Assembly: GCA_910587675.1 (NCBI GenBank)
Contig: CAJUMU010000008.1
Span: 1 to 64,000, forward strand
Direction: 5' to 3'
DNA: 64,000 nt
DNA from: an uncultured Alistipes sp.
GTDB taxonomy: Bacteria; Bacteroidota; Bacteroidia; Bacteroidales; Rikenellaceae
In this document: piece by piece, positions 1 to 7,932 of the stretch
Layout of the letters: each line of letters opens with the position of its first letter
Numbering within the stretch: position 1 is the stretch's first letter
Notes under the pieces: model-generated
Told to the model about the DNA's origin: nothing
Seen by the model: the letters and a program-made list of their open reading frames with translations, nothing else
Databases searched by the model: none
Translations under genes and position numbers: made by a program

Positions 1-908
1 AGCTTAAAAAACACCCCTATACGGAGATCGTAGAGGGCGATTTGTTCGTCGGTGTAACGAAAAAACATTCCGACCGCACTGTCGACGTGCTGGTCGACGG
101 CGCGGCATACGTCGACGACAAGTCGTTCCGCATCGACTATTCAGAGCCGAGGCACAGCCGCCACGAACAATTCCTCCGCGACGGCATGTCGGAGGTAGAG
201 ATGGATGCAGAACGCATTCCCGACCGCTCGGGGTCGGTCGTCGTGCGGCTATATTCGGAGACGACCGTTTGGTTCGTCGCTCCGCGGGATCTGGTCGCGT
301 TGCTGAATATGTTGAAATTCACCGACGAATCCGATGAATCTCCGTTCGGCGGCGATTGCGAACTCTTGGCCGAGCCTATGAGGATATTGCCCTATTCGGA
401 GATGATCGACACCGAACGCCGAGCCATAATGTTCGAAAAATATCATGTCATAAGCGTGCGGGCGATCGCGGACTGTCTTAAGGAACACGGAACGTTCGAC
501 TTCGCGGGGCTGGATTTCGTCATTTACGTGTCGGACAGAAATATGGTCGAGATGCTGAACGATTATATGCTCGACGTCGACGAGAGTTGTTACATAGTTC
601 GCGTCGACAAGGTGAGTTATCGCGACGAGAACTCTTTCCTGCTAAACGGAGGTTCGCATTCGCTCGTCGTTCGCGGCGACGACCGCGCGAGCGCGCCCTG
701 CGTAATGCTGCTGGACATAATGCGGCTAAAGTATGCCGTCGAGTGCATAATGCGCACGGAGAAACGCGAGACTCTGCCGCCGATAGATACGGAGGGATGG
801 GAGATCGAGCGAATCCTGCGACACGAGGGGTTGCAACGCGAGGCGTTGGAGGATATCGTCGAGACACGACAGCGGATTGCGAGGAGAGCCGCGGCGGCGG
901 AGCGTTGA
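1..908 (+). CDS. Unrecognised protein, 5' end outside the window
   Basis: The reading frame is open from the first bases of the window (codons in phase with position 3) to a TGA ending at 908, so the true start lies upstream; a TTG at 42 is the first possible internal start but has no reason to be used. About 302 codons are visible. The product is acidic to neutral, mixed alpha/beta by appearance, with no signal peptide or membrane segment. The C-terminus is rich in Arg, Glu and Ala (ends ARRAAAAER) and looks helical. I recognise no domain or catalytic motif. The gene ends 11 bp before the stop of the leftward transporter, so the two converge with no room for a classical terminator. Real by its length and GC-rich codon use; function unknown. 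Confidence 0.7.
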   Translation, partial: LKKHPYTEIVEGDLFVGVTKKHSDRTVDVLVDGAAYVDDKSFRIDYSEPRHSRHEQFLRDGMSEVEMDAERIPDRSGSVVVRLYSETTVWFVAPRDLVALLNMLKFTDESDESPFGGDCELLAEPMRILPYSEMIDTERRAIMFEKYHVISVRAIADCLKEHGTFDFAGLDFVIYVSDRNMVEMLNDYMLDVDESCYIVRVDKVSYRDENSFLLNGGSHSLVVRGDDRASAPCVMLLDIMRLKYAVECIMRTEKRETLPPIDTEGWEIERILRHEGLQREALEDIVETRQRIARRAAAAER

Positions 909-919
909 TATTCGTCGGA

Positions 920-1966
920 TCACCGCTTGTCGGCGAAGAGTTGCGACGGGCGCACGCCGTCGAGGTATTTGCGTTTGAAGATGTGGACGAAGAAGACGAA
1001 CATCGCAAGCACCAGCGGCCCGAAGATCACGCCCATGAATCCGAACAGCGGCAGGCCGATGACCATTCCGAGAACCGTCACCAACGGATGGGTGTCGGCC
1101 ATCTTCTTTTGCAGAATAAGGCGTATTACGTTGTCCGACTGGGTGATGACCAAGGTGCCGTAAACGAGCAGCCCCACGGCCGCGCCCCAACTGTTTTCGA
1201 GCGCGAGCACGAACGCCAGCGGCACCCACACCAACGCCGCGCCGACTACGGGCAGGATGGTGGCGAAGCAGGTTATGACGGCCCAGAAGAGGGCGGCGGG
1301 AACGCCGCAGATCACGTAACCCACATACGCTATCGAGCCTTGGACGATGGCGATGAGCGGAATGCCGATAGCGTTCGACCGCACGATCATGTAGATCTCC
1401 TTCATCACGTTGCGCGAGACGGTGGAGTTGAACGGCAGGATGTCGCGACAGTAGTGCTCCATGCGAATGCCGCCTATGAGCATGAAATAGAGCACGAACA
1501 ACAGCATGATGAGGTTCACGCCGAAGCTGAAGATCCCTTGCAGGAACGCGTGGCCCATGCGTGTTATCATCGTCACGATCGACGAGATGTTCTCCTCCTG
1601 CAACAGATCGTAATGCGTCTTTTCGCGGATGCGGTCGGCGAGACCGCGAATGGCGTCCATCGACGACTGCGGGTCGAGCGTCATATCCTGAATCTTGCTT
1701 ACGAACATCCACACTATGAGGCTCAGCGGAATGAGAAAGCAGATCACCGCCTCGACCAAAAGCACCGAAGCGGCCAGACTGCGCCGCCAGCGGCGGCAGG
1801 AGGTGAGATAGCGCATCTGTCGGCGCAGAAGCACGTATATGGCTGCGGCCCCGAGCACCCCTCCGATGTAGGGTTTCAGCTCGACCACGATTATTATGCC
1901 CAAAGTCAATATGATGACGAAGAGCGAGTAACGCCAATATTGCTCCTTGAAATTCGCCATGCGCAT
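920..1966 (-). CDS. AI-2E family (PerM/YdiK-like) membrane transporter
   Basis: A 348-residue polytopic protein of the AI-2E exporter family (PF01594). It opens with hydrophobic segments (YSLFVIILTLGIIIVVEL near residue 15-30), then a membrane pair near 60-90, a soluble stretch of about 100 residues with the family's amphipathic region, and a cluster of membrane helices near 150-330 containing GIPLIAIVQGSIAYVGY and a glycine/proline-rich loop, LPVVGAALVWVPLA, which is typical of the family. Members export small molecules or ions; the autoinducer-2 role is known for only a few, so substrate is open. Start: Met1 (1966) or Met3 (1960) are both possible. It converges on the gene ending at 908. 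Confidence 0.88.
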   Translation of the reverse strand: MRMANFKEQYWRYSLFVIILTLGIIIVVELKPYIGGVLGAAAIYVLLRRQMRYLTSCRRWRRSLAASVLLVEAVICFLIPLSLIVWMFVSKIQDMTLDPQSSMDAIRGLADRIREKTHYDLLQEENISSIVTMITRMGHAFLQGIFSFGVNLIMLLFVLYFMLIGGIRMEHYCRDILPFNSTVSRNVMKEIYMIVRSNAIGIPLIAIVQGSIAYVGYVICGVPAALFWAVITCFATILPVVGAALVWVPLAFVLALENSWGAAVGLLVYGTLVITQSDNVIRLILQKKMADTHPLVTVLGMVIGLPLFGFMGVIFGPLVLAMFVFFVHIFKRKYLDGVRPSQLFADKR

Positions 1967-2086
1967 CTCCCGTTTACCGCATCTCCCAGCGCAAGGAACG
2001 TGCCGAACGGAGGATGGAGGGCGGCGGCGAAGCCGCGCCTCGCGACGTCGTGAAAAACGGGACCGCCGAACGCGGCCCCGCCGTCG

Positions 2087-2422
2087 TTACCTGCGTCGGG
2101 CGCGAGCGTACCGAGCTCGCCTGCACTCGGCCGAGGCCAGTCTGCGCCGCAAATCCTCGGGCAGACGATTCGCGCTGCGCGGAACTTTCACCATCTCCCA
2201 CAAGCCTATTACGATATACGCGGGAATCTTCACACCGTCGAACGGTTCGTTTTCGACGTCGAGATAGGATGAAAACGTCTCTTGTGTCACGTCGAACAGA
2301 TGTCGGACATAGTTGCGGTGAATCCAATTCAGATTGCGGGTCGAGTTGCGGCCATCATAAAGCATGTCGACCGGAAGACGATTTATCGCCTTGCATCTTT
2401 TCTTTGTTTTTGATTTCACCAT
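2087..2422 (-). CDS. Small basic hypothetical protein
   Basis: A 111-residue protein with a Lys-rich N-terminus (MVKSKTKKR) and an Arg-rich C-terminus; no signal peptide or membrane segment. The middle (about residues 20-75) has ordered-looking sequence with FDVTQETFSSYLD and IPAYIVIGLWEM. Codon use near the start is AT-richer than in neighbours, whereas the last 25 codons read through GC-rich sequence and may be a non-conserved tail. I recognise no family. It stands alone between the transporter and rplS, on the same strand as both. It could be a small nucleic-acid-binding protein, but only the charge suggests that. Confidence 0.5.
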   Translation of the reverse strand: MVKSKTKKRCKAINRLPVDMLYDGRNSTRNLNWIHRNYVRHLFDVTQETFSSYLDVENEPFDGVKIPAYIVIGLWEMVKVPRSANRLPEDLRRRLASAECRRARYARARRR

Positions 2423-2581
2423 CGATTTGAATTTTATCGAGTTACCGATCGGAAATATTCACGGTCGGGTTCAACGATCAATATCGACGATTATCGCGAT
2501 CGAGCGGCGATCGCGCTCCTATGTTGATTGCCCGCGGAGCGGCGTTCGAAGCGCAGTCGCTTCGTCCGGCGTGGCCGAGGC

Positions 2582-2619
2582 AAAACGAAAAGACCGGAAC
2601 TCCGCGTGGAATTCCGGTC
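2582..2619 (-). terminator. Rho-independent terminator of rplS
   Basis: GACCGGAA (2592-2599) pairs perfectly with TTCCGGTC (2612-2619). The A-rich stretch 2582-2591 is the T-rich tail on the minus strand. It lies 18 bp past the rplS stop. Confidence 0.8.
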
Positions 2620-2637
2620 GACGAACAGTGCGACGCA

Positions 2638-3006
2638 CTACTTAGTAATTCGCTTCTCCTTGATACGAGCCTTCTTACCAGTGAGCTGACGGAGGTAGTA
2701 GATACGCGCGCGACGCACGATACCCACCTTGTTCACCTCGATCTTGTCGATGTGGGGCGAGTAGAGGGGGAAGATACGCTCGACACCCACTCCGTTCGAA
2801 ATCTTGCGGATAGTGAACATCTTGGTCTTGCCCGAACCCTTGATCTGAATAACCACACCGCGGAAGCTCTGCAAACGCTCCTTGCTTCCCTCGACGATAC
2901 GGTAAGTAACGGTGATCGTGTCACCGGCCTTGAACGACGGCACATCGGCGTCGGTCTTGGGCCACATCTGCTCGTTCACGAGCTTGATGATTGCATCCTT
3001 GTTCAT
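2638..3006 (-). CDS. rplS: 50S ribosomal protein L19
   Basis: A 122-residue protein matching bacterial L19 over its full length. It contains the SH3-like core with FKAGDTITVTYRI, the RLQSFRGVVIQ segment, the conserved IRKISNGVGVERIFPLYSP block and the C-terminal RRARIYYLRQLTGKKARIKE. L19 sits at the 30S-50S interface and supports inter-subunit bridges. The gene is monocistronic here, with a promoter match about 180 bp upstream and its own terminator downstream. Length and motif order are standard. Confidence 0.98.
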   Translation of the reverse strand: MNKDAIIKLVNEQMWPKTDADVPSFKAGDTITVTYRIVEGSKERLQSFRGVVIQIKGSGKTKMFTIRKISNGVGVERIFPLYSPHIDKIEVNKVGIVRRARIYYLRQLTGKKARIKEKRITK

Positions 3007-3186
3007 TGTTGCAACAAAATAAAATGGTTATCCGTCCAACATTATCGCTGCGCGCGATCTACCATACGTGCTCATTGGCCCGTAATCCCGACGTGCGCGG
3101 AGCGAGGCGGCAACCGCCTGCTCCCGAAGCCTTTCGGCCGCCCGCGTTCGATCTTACGCCCTATATAAGAGGTTGATACGGGAGCG

Positions 3187-3194
3187 CAAATATA
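3187..3194 (-). promoter_or_regulatory. Bacteroidetes-type -7 element for rplS
   Basis: On the minus strand this reads TATATTTG, an exact match to the TAnnTTTG consensus. No clear -33 TTTG is present at the expected distance. It lies 180 bp before the rplS start, implying a long leader. Confidence 0.55.
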
Positions 3195-3318
3195 ATCAAA
3201 ATTCGGTTAATCGCCGCCGCCGCGACGAAAAAAACAGCCGCAGAGGCCGAAAATTGCTCTTTTTTCGTACCTTTGGCTGCACCTTAGGTACTCCCGCTCG
3301 GCAAAATCGCAAATAAAA

Positions 3319-3351
3319 TTTGCTTTTGCGCCCGACTTATGCGTATCTTTG
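3319..3351 (+). promoter_or_regulatory. Promoter of tRNA-Leu
   Basis: A TTTG -33 box (3319-3322), 21 bp spacer and a TATCTTTG -7 box (3344-3351), ending 11 bp before the tRNA. This is the standard primary-sigma promoter form in Bacteroidetes. Confidence 0.75.
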
Positions 3352-3362
3352 CAAAGCGTTTT

Positions 3363-3444
3363 GCGGATATGGTGTAATTGGTAGCCACGTCAGACTTAGG
3401 ATCTGATGCCGAGAGGCGTGGGGGTTCGAGTCCCTTTATCCGCA
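3363..3444 (+). tRNA. tRNA-Leu (anticodon TAG)
   Basis: The acceptor strand GCGGATA pairs with TATCCGC, followed by discriminator A. The anticodon arm is CAGA-CTTAGGA-TCTG with anticodon TAG. It has the long variable arm expected of a class II tRNA (TGCCGAGAGGCGT) and a T-arm containing GGTTCGAGTCC. CCA is not encoded. Confidence 0.95.
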
Positions 3445-3451
3445 CTTTCCG

Positions 3452-3474
3452 GTCCTCGAAAGAGGACTTTTTTT
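3452..3474 (+). terminator. Terminator of tRNA-Leu
   Basis: Perfect stem GTCCTC-GAAA-GAGGAC (GNRA loop) followed by seven T residues. Confidence 0.93.
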
Positions 3475-3571
3475 GTGGGCGGTTCGCCGCTTTAATTTAA
3501 ACGAGATCGGTTTTTTCCGCCGATTCGAAATATAAATGGCCTCGGCATTCGGATCGTTGTCTCTTTTTTGT

Positions 3572-3579
3572 TAACTTTG
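3572..3579 (+). promoter_or_regulatory. -7 element of the thiamine operon promoter
   Basis: TAACTTTG matches TAnnTTTG and lies about 15 bp before the TPP riboswitch, where transcription should begin. The -33 box is not recognisable. Confidence 0.6.
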
Positions 3580-3591
3580 TCCGAGATAAAT

Positions 3592-3661
3592 ACAAAGGGG
3601 TGCCCGCGCGGGCTGAGATCATACCCTCGAACCTGATGCAGTCAGCACTGCCGTAGGAATT
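3592..3661 (+). promoter_or_regulatory. TPP riboswitch (thi-box)
   Basis: The conserved TPP-aptamer blocks occur in order: GGGGTGCC (3597-3604), GGCTGAGA (3611-3618), ACCCT with GAACCTGATGCAGTCAG (3623-3646), and a closing CTGCCGTAGGAA (3649-3660). It precedes thiS by about 220 bp and should repress the thi operon when thiamine diphosphate is abundant. The mode of control (terminator or start-site masking) is not clear: no strong T-tailed hairpin follows it. Confidence 0.95.
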
Positions 3662-3720
3662 GTGTGTCGCGTTTCTTCAGCAAGCGGTTTCCCGTTGCAT
3701 TTATCGCCAATATCGACAAT

Positions 3721-3862
3721 ACGGATTCGTCTGCCATTCGGAGCGCAGCGACCCGAATCCCCTCCCGAGGAGAGGATTCGGGAGAGGGTAGAATTTGTAC
3801 AGCGGCGAAGCCGCGGTGCATATGCCGCCCTCGCTGCGGAACCTTCGGTGAAGTGAATCCGT
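3721..3862 (+). repeat. Leader region with a GC-rich dispersed repeat (family B, copy 1) inside an inverted repeat
   Basis: Between the TPP aptamer and thiS there is no gene. It holds a repeat (3736 to about 3835) that resembles 45508-45595: GGAGCGC(A/G)GCGACC, then CCCCTCC..GAGGAG.GGATTC.GG.GAGGGT and a (A/T)TTGTA tail. The block is flanked by an 8-bp inverted repeat, ACGGATTC (3721-3728) and GAATCCGT (3855-3862), which could close a long stem in the mRNA leader. Confidence 0.6.
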
Positions 3863-3880
3863 TGAAAAAAACTTAATAGT

Positions 3881-4075
3881 ATGACCGTATACGTAAACGA
3901 CAAAGCTGTCGAAACCGCCGCCGTCGACATCGCCGCCCTGCATCGCGAGCTGGCGTTGCCCGACATGGTGGCGATAGCCCTCGGCAACACCGTCGTTCCC
4001 CGCGCCGAGTGGGCCGAGCGAAGATTGTCGGAGGGCGACAAACTGGTTATAATCAAAGTGGCTTGCGGAGGATGA
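3881..4075 (+). CDS. thiS: Sulfur carrier protein ThiS
   Basis: A 64-residue ubiquitin-like protein starting MTVYVNDKAVE and ending with the essential Gly-Gly (IIKVACGG). The C-terminal glycine is adenylated by ThiF and converted to a thiocarboxylate that gives sulfur to ThiG for the thiazole ring. The core LPDMVAIALGNTVVPRAEW is the usual ThiS pattern. First gene after the TPP riboswitch; its stop overlaps the thiE start (ATGA), indicating translational coupling. Confidence 0.97.
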   Translation: MTVYVNDKAVETAAVDIAALHRELALPDMVAIALGNTVVPRAEWAERRLSEGDKLVIIKVACGG

Positions 4076-4719
4076 GACCTATAGGATTGCAATTCATAAC
4101 TCATTTCACCGAGCGGCGCACCTACCTCGATTCGGCGCGCATCGCCTTGGAGGGCGGTTGCCGATGGGTGCAGTTGCGCATGAAGGATGCCGATGAGGGG
4201 CTGTTCGTCGCCACGGCCCGCGAGGTTCGCGCCCTGTGCGACCGTTTCGGCGCGACCTTCGTCATCGACGATCATGCGGAGCTGGTGGGCGCGACGGGCG
4301 CCGACGGCGTGCACCTCGGCAAGAACGACATGCCCGTGGCCGAAGCGCGACGGATGCTCGGCCCGAATGTCATCATAGGCGGCACGGCCAACACCTTCGC
4401 CGACGTGGCGGCTCACGCCGAAGCGGGTGCCGACTACATAGGCTGCGGCCCGTTCCGCTTCACCTTCACAAAACAGAAGCTCAGTCCCGTGCTCGGCGTC
4501 GAGGGCTACCGCGACATCGTGCGGCGCATGCGCGAGAGCGGTATCGCGCTCCCGATAGTGGCCATAGGCGGCATCGCATACGACGACATAGACTCCCTGA
4601 TGCGAACGGGCGTTACGGGCATAGCCTTGTCGGGTTCGGTTCTGCGTGCCGACGATCCCGTGGCGGAGATGCGGCGCATCGCGGATGCGATGGAACAATA
4701 CGACAAGATAAACGAATAA
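4072..4719 (+). CDS. thiE: Thiamine-phosphate synthase ThiE
   Basis: A 215-residue TIM-barrel enzyme that joins HMP-PP and thiazole phosphate to make thiamine phosphate. Visible family motifs are VQLRMKDAD, FVIDDHAELVGATGADGVHLGKND, IIGGTANT, DYIGCGPFRFTFTKQ and the phosphate-binding PIVAIGGIAYDD with a final IALSGSVLRA. The start chosen is the ATG at 4072 that overlaps the thiS stop; a longer frame reaching back to 4009 would lie inside thiS and is unlikely. The gene is followed by thiG after 10 bp. Confidence 0.96.
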   Translation: MRPIGLQFITHFTERRTYLDSARIALEGGCRWVQLRMKDADEGLFVATAREVRALCDRFGATFVIDDHAELVGATGADGVHLGKNDMPVAEARRMLGPNVIIGGTANTFADVAAHAEAGADYIGCGPFRFTFTKQKLSPVLGVEGYRDIVRRMRESGIALPIVAIGGIAYDDIDSLMRTGVTGIALSGSVLRADDPVAEMRRIADAMEQYDKINE

Positions 4720-4729
4720 AACACTCGAT

Positions 4730-5506
4730 ATGGAAAAACTCGTTATTGCAGGCTGCGAATTTTCGTCGCGCCTCTTTCTCGGAACGGGAAAATTCGGCTC
4801 CAACGCGCTTATGGAGCAGGCAATAAAGGCGTCGGGCACCGAGATGGTGACCGTGGCCATGAAACGTATAGAGCTCGGCGACGAGGAGGACGACATGATG
4901 AAGCACATCGCGCGTCCCGACATCCGTCTGCTCCCCAACACCTCGGGCGTGCGCGATGCCGAGGAGGCCGTTTTCGCCGCGCAGATGGCCCGCGAGGCGT
5001 TCGGCACCGAGTGGCTCAAGCTGGAGATACACCCCGATCCCCGCTATCTGCTGCCCGACTCGGTGGAGACTCTCAAGGCGACCGAGAAGCTGGCTGCCAT
5101 GGGATTCGTCGTGCTGCCCTACTGTCAGGCCGATCCCACGCTCTGCAAGCGTCTGGAGGAGGCGGGCGCGGCGGCCGTCATGCCGCTCGGCGCGCCGATA
5201 GGCAGCAACCGCGGTCTGCGCACGCGCGACTTTCTGCGCATCATCATCGAACAGGCGTCGGTTCCCGTGGTGGTGGATGCGGGCATAGGCGCGCCCAGCC
5301 ACGCCGCCGAGGCTATGGAGATGGGCGCTTCGGCCTGCCTCGTCAACACCGCCATAGCCGTCGCGGGCGATCCCGTGGCGATGGCCGAGGCGTTCCGCGG
5401 CGCGGTGGAGGCGGGACGCAAGGCATACGAGGCGGGGCTCGGCCGACAAGCGTACGATTTCGAGGCCGAAGCCAGCTCGCCACTCACCGCTTTCCTCGAC
5501 GAATAA
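4730..5506 (+). CDS. thiG: Thiazole synthase ThiG
   Basis: A 258-residue (beta/alpha)8 enzyme that condenses DXP, dehydroglycine and ThiS thiocarboxylate to form thiazole phosphate. Opening SSRLFLGTGKF, the AMKRIEL segment, LLPNTSGVRDAEEAVF, EWLKLEIHPDPRYLLPD (with the Schiff-base lysine region), the phosphate loops MPLGAPIGSNRGL and VPVVVDAGIGAPSHAAEAMEMGA, and the ending VNTAIA are all present. Length is normal. With ThiH in the same operon, dehydroglycine comes from tyrosine, the anaerobic route. Confidence 0.97.
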   Translation: MEKLVIAGCEFSSRLFLGTGKFGSNALMEQAIKASGTEMVTVAMKRIELGDEEDDMMKHIARPDIRLLPNTSGVRDAEEAVFAAQMAREAFGTEWLKLEIHPDPRYLLPDSVETLKATEKLAAMGFVVLPYCQADPTLCKRLEEAGAAAVMPLGAPIGSNRGLRTRDFLRIIIEQASVPVVVDAGIGAPSHAAEAMEMGASACLVNTAIAVAGDPVAMAEAFRGAVEAGRKAYEAGLGRQAYDFEAEASSPLTAFLDE

Positions 5507-5559
5507 CGCGGCTCGCGTTTATGCGCGACCGCACGAAGACAAAAGGGAAATTATCGGCT

Positions 5560-5655
5560 TCGGGCCTGCGAAGTGCGAGTCGCGGTCTGCGGAGTGAGCG
5601 ATAGCGAGCCTCCGCGGGGCGAGGCTGCGGCTCGCGCGGCTCTAAAGAGCCGCAA
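5560..5655 (+). repeat. GC-rich intergenic repeat (family D, copy 1) ending in a hairpin
   Basis: The segment contains GCGAGGCTGCGGCTCGCGCGGCTC and ends in a perfect hairpin GCGGCTCT-AA-AGAGCCGC (5636-5653). A related block occurs at 59717-59806, with the shared core and a hairpin of the same stem. It fills the 187-bp thiG-thiC gap and may act as a processing or attenuation site. Confidence 0.6.
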
Positions 5656-5693
5656 TTATATTACGACCATAAAATAATACAATTACGAAATAC

Positions 5694-7409
5694 ATGAAAC
5701 CCGAGATAAAATATTCACGTTCGCACAAAGTCTACATCCAAGGCAAGCTCCATCCCGAGATCCGCGTGGCCATGCGCCGCGTCGAGCAGGTGCCGAGCGT
5801 GCGCGTCGACGAAAAGGGCGAGAAACACTACACGTCCAATCCCGACGTTTACCTTTACGACACGAGCGGGGCTTTCAGCGATCCCGACATCGCGGTCGAT
5901 CTCCGCAAGGGCCTGCCGCGTCTGCGCGAGGAGTGGATCGCCGCGCGCGGCGACGTGGAGCGACTGCCCGAGATCAGTTCCGAATACGGCCGCATGCGGC
6001 GCGACGACCGCTCGCTCGACGCGCTGCGGTTCGAGCACATAGCCTTGCCTTACCGCGCCAAGCGCGGCACGGCCATAACGCAGATGGCGTATGCCAAACG
6101 CGGCATCGTGACGCCCGAGATGGAGTACGTGGCCATACGCGAGAACATGAATTGCGAGCAGGCGGGCATCGAGACCTACATAACGCCCGAGTTCGTGCGT
6201 CGCGAGATCGCCGAGGGGCGCGCCGTGCTGCCCGCCAACATCAACCACCCCGAGGCCGAGCCGATGATTATCGGCCGCAACTTTCTCGTGAAGATAAACA
6301 CCAACATAGGCAACTCGGCCACCACGTCGAGCATCGACGAGGAGGTGGAGAAGGCGTTGTGGAGCTGCAAATGGGGCGGCGACACGCTCATGGACCTCTC
6401 GACGGGCGCCAATATACACGAGACCCGCGAGTGGATCATCCGCAACTGCCCCGTGCCCGTGGGCACCGTTCCCATCTATCAGGCGTTGGAGAAGGTCGAC
6501 GGCCGCGTGGAGGATCTGACGTGGGAACTCTACCGCGATACGCTCATAGAGCAGTGCGAACAGGGCGTCGACTACTTCACCATCCATGCGGGAATCCGAC
6601 GACGCAACGTGCATCTGGCCGACAAACGGTTGTGCGGCATCGTGAGCCGCGGCGGCAGCATAATGAGCAAATGGTGTCTCGTGCACGACCGCGAGAGTTT
6701 CCTTTACGAGCACTTCGACGACATCTGCGACATATTGGCCGCATACGACGTGGCGGTGTCGCTCGGCGACGGTCTGCGTCCCGGGTCGATAGCCGACGCC
6801 AACGACGAGGCGCAGTTCGCCGAGCTCGACACGCTCGGCGAACTCGTGCAGCGCGCGTGGGCCAAGGACGTGCAGGCGTTCATCGAGGGCCCGGGCCATG
6901 TGCCGATGCACAAGATCCGCGAGAACATGGAGCGTCAGAGAGAGAAGTGCCACGACGCGCCGTTCTACACTCTCGGACCGATAGTCACCGACATAGCTCC
7001 CGCATACGACCACATAACCTCGGCCATCGGCGCGGCGCAGATCGGATGGCTCGGCACGGCCATGCTCTGTTACGTGACGCCCAAGGAGCACCTCGCGCTG
7101 CCCGACAAGGAGGATGTGCGCACGGGAGTGGTGACCTACAAGATCGCTGCCCACGCCGCCGACCTCGCCAAGGGGCATCCGGGAGCGCAGATGCGCGACG
7201 ACGCCTTGAGCAAGGCGCGCTTCGAGTTCCGATGGAAGGACCAGTTCGATCTCTCGCTCGACCCCGAGCGCGCCATGCAATATTTCCATGCGGGACGCCA
7301 CACCGACGGCGAGTACTGCACCATGTGCGGTCCGAACTTCTGCGCCATGCGCCTGAGTCGCGACATACGGCGCGAGTTCGCAGCCGAGGATACGACCGAC
7401 GAAAAGTAA
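5694..7409 (+). CDS. thiC: Phosphomethylpyrimidine synthase ThiC
   Basis: A 571-residue radical-SAM enzyme that rearranges AIR to HMP phosphate. The C-terminal cluster motif CTMCGPNFC (CX2CX4C, about residue 543) binds the [4Fe-4S] cluster. Other family blocks are visible: YDTSGAFSDP, ITQMAYAKRGIVTPEMEYVA, LPANINHPEAEPMIIGRNF, INTNIGNSA, DLSTGANIHETREWIIRN, SRGGSIMSKWCL, SLGDGLRPGSIADAND and EGPGHVPMHKIRENM. Length fits bacterial ThiC. It follows the family D repeat and precedes the HEAT-like gene by only 4 bp. Confidence 0.98.
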   Translation: MKPEIKYSRSHKVYIQGKLHPEIRVAMRRVEQVPSVRVDEKGEKHYTSNPDVYLYDTSGAFSDPDIAVDLRKGLPRLREEWIAARGDVERLPEISSEYGRMRRDDRSLDALRFEHIALPYRAKRGTAITQMAYAKRGIVTPEMEYVAIRENMNCEQAGIETYITPEFVRREIAEGRAVLPANINHPEAEPMIIGRNFLVKINTNIGNSATTSSIDEEVEKALWSCKWGGDTLMDLSTGANIHETREWIIRNCPVPVGTVPIYQALEKVDGRVEDLTWELYRDTLIEQCEQGVDYFTIHAGIRRRNVHLADKRLCGIVSRGGSIMSKWCLVHDRESFLYEHFDDICDILAAYDVAVSLGDGLRPGSIADANDEAQFAELDTLGELVQRAWAKDVQAFIEGPGHVPMHKIRENMERQREKCHDAPFYTLGPIVTDIAPAYDHITSAIGAAQIGWLGTAMLCYVTPKEHLALPDKEDVRTGVVTYKIAAHAADLAKGHPGAQMRDDALSKARFEFRWKDQFDLSLDPERAMQYFHAGRHTDGEYCTMCGPNFCAMRLSRDIRREFAAEDTTDEK

Positions 7410-7413
7410 AGCC

Positions 7414-7932
7414 ATGCGGGATTTGCGCGAAAAGCTCGCCGAAAAAAGCTCCATGTCGCGCGCTGCGATCGACCGCGCGGCGGACGAGGCTGCGACCGAT
7501 CCCGAACTCTTCGGGGAGTTGCTGTCGCTGCTCGACGACGATGATACGACCGTGGCGTGGCACGCCGCGTGGGCTTTGGAGAAGATCGCGGCGCGGAGTC
7601 CCGTGTTGTTCGCCGCGCATCGCGCCGATCTCACGGCGCGCGCCGTCGCGGAGCGGCATTCGGGGATTCAACGCCTGCTGCTGAGCATCGTGCGTTACCT
7701 GCCCGAGGAGGCGGAACCCGATGTCGACCTGCTCGATTTCTGCCTCGGGGGCATCTTCTCGGCCCGATTGAGCATAGCTTCTCGGTCGCTCTGCGGCAAG
7801 ATCGCCTACTCGCTATGCCGTCGTCACGAGGAGTTGCGCGAGGAGCTGCGCGCATACATGGAGAGCGTCGACGAAGAGTGTCTGCCCACGGCAGTGGCCT
7901 CGGTCAGACGAAGTATATTGAAAAAACTGTAA
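7414..7932 (+). CDS. HEAT-repeat-like hypothetical protein in the thiamine operon
   Basis: A 172-residue, all-helical, soluble protein starting 4 bp after thiC. Residues about 35-60 (LSLLDDDDTTVAWHAAWALEKIA) look like one HEAT repeat, and the following ERHSGIQRLLLSIVRYLP, LDFCLGGIF and SIASRSLCGKIAYSLC segments suggest further helical pairs. There is no signal peptide or catalytic motif. HEAT-like proteins are usually scaffolds. Its fixed place between thiC and thiH suggests cotranscription, but any role in thiamine synthesis is inference. It ends at a perfect 9-bp hairpin that overlaps its stop codon. Confidence 0.75.
   Translation: MRDLREKLAEKSSMSRAAIDRAADEAATDPELFGELLSLLDDDDTTVAWHAAWALEKIAARSPVLFAAHRADLTARAVAERHSGIQRLLLSIVRYLPEEAEPDVDLLDFCLGGIFSARLSIASRSLCGKIAYSLCRRHEELREELRAYMESVDEECLPTAVASVRRSILKKL

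Noticed and set aside
587..2053. A 488-residue open frame on the plus strand
   Set aside because: It lies mainly opposite the AI-2E transporter and is His/Arg/Glu-rich without motifs, as expected for the antisense of a GC-rich gene.
4009..4719. A longer thiE starting at 4009
   Set aside because: It would lie inside thiS; the ATG at 4072 overlapping the thiS stop fits the family length.
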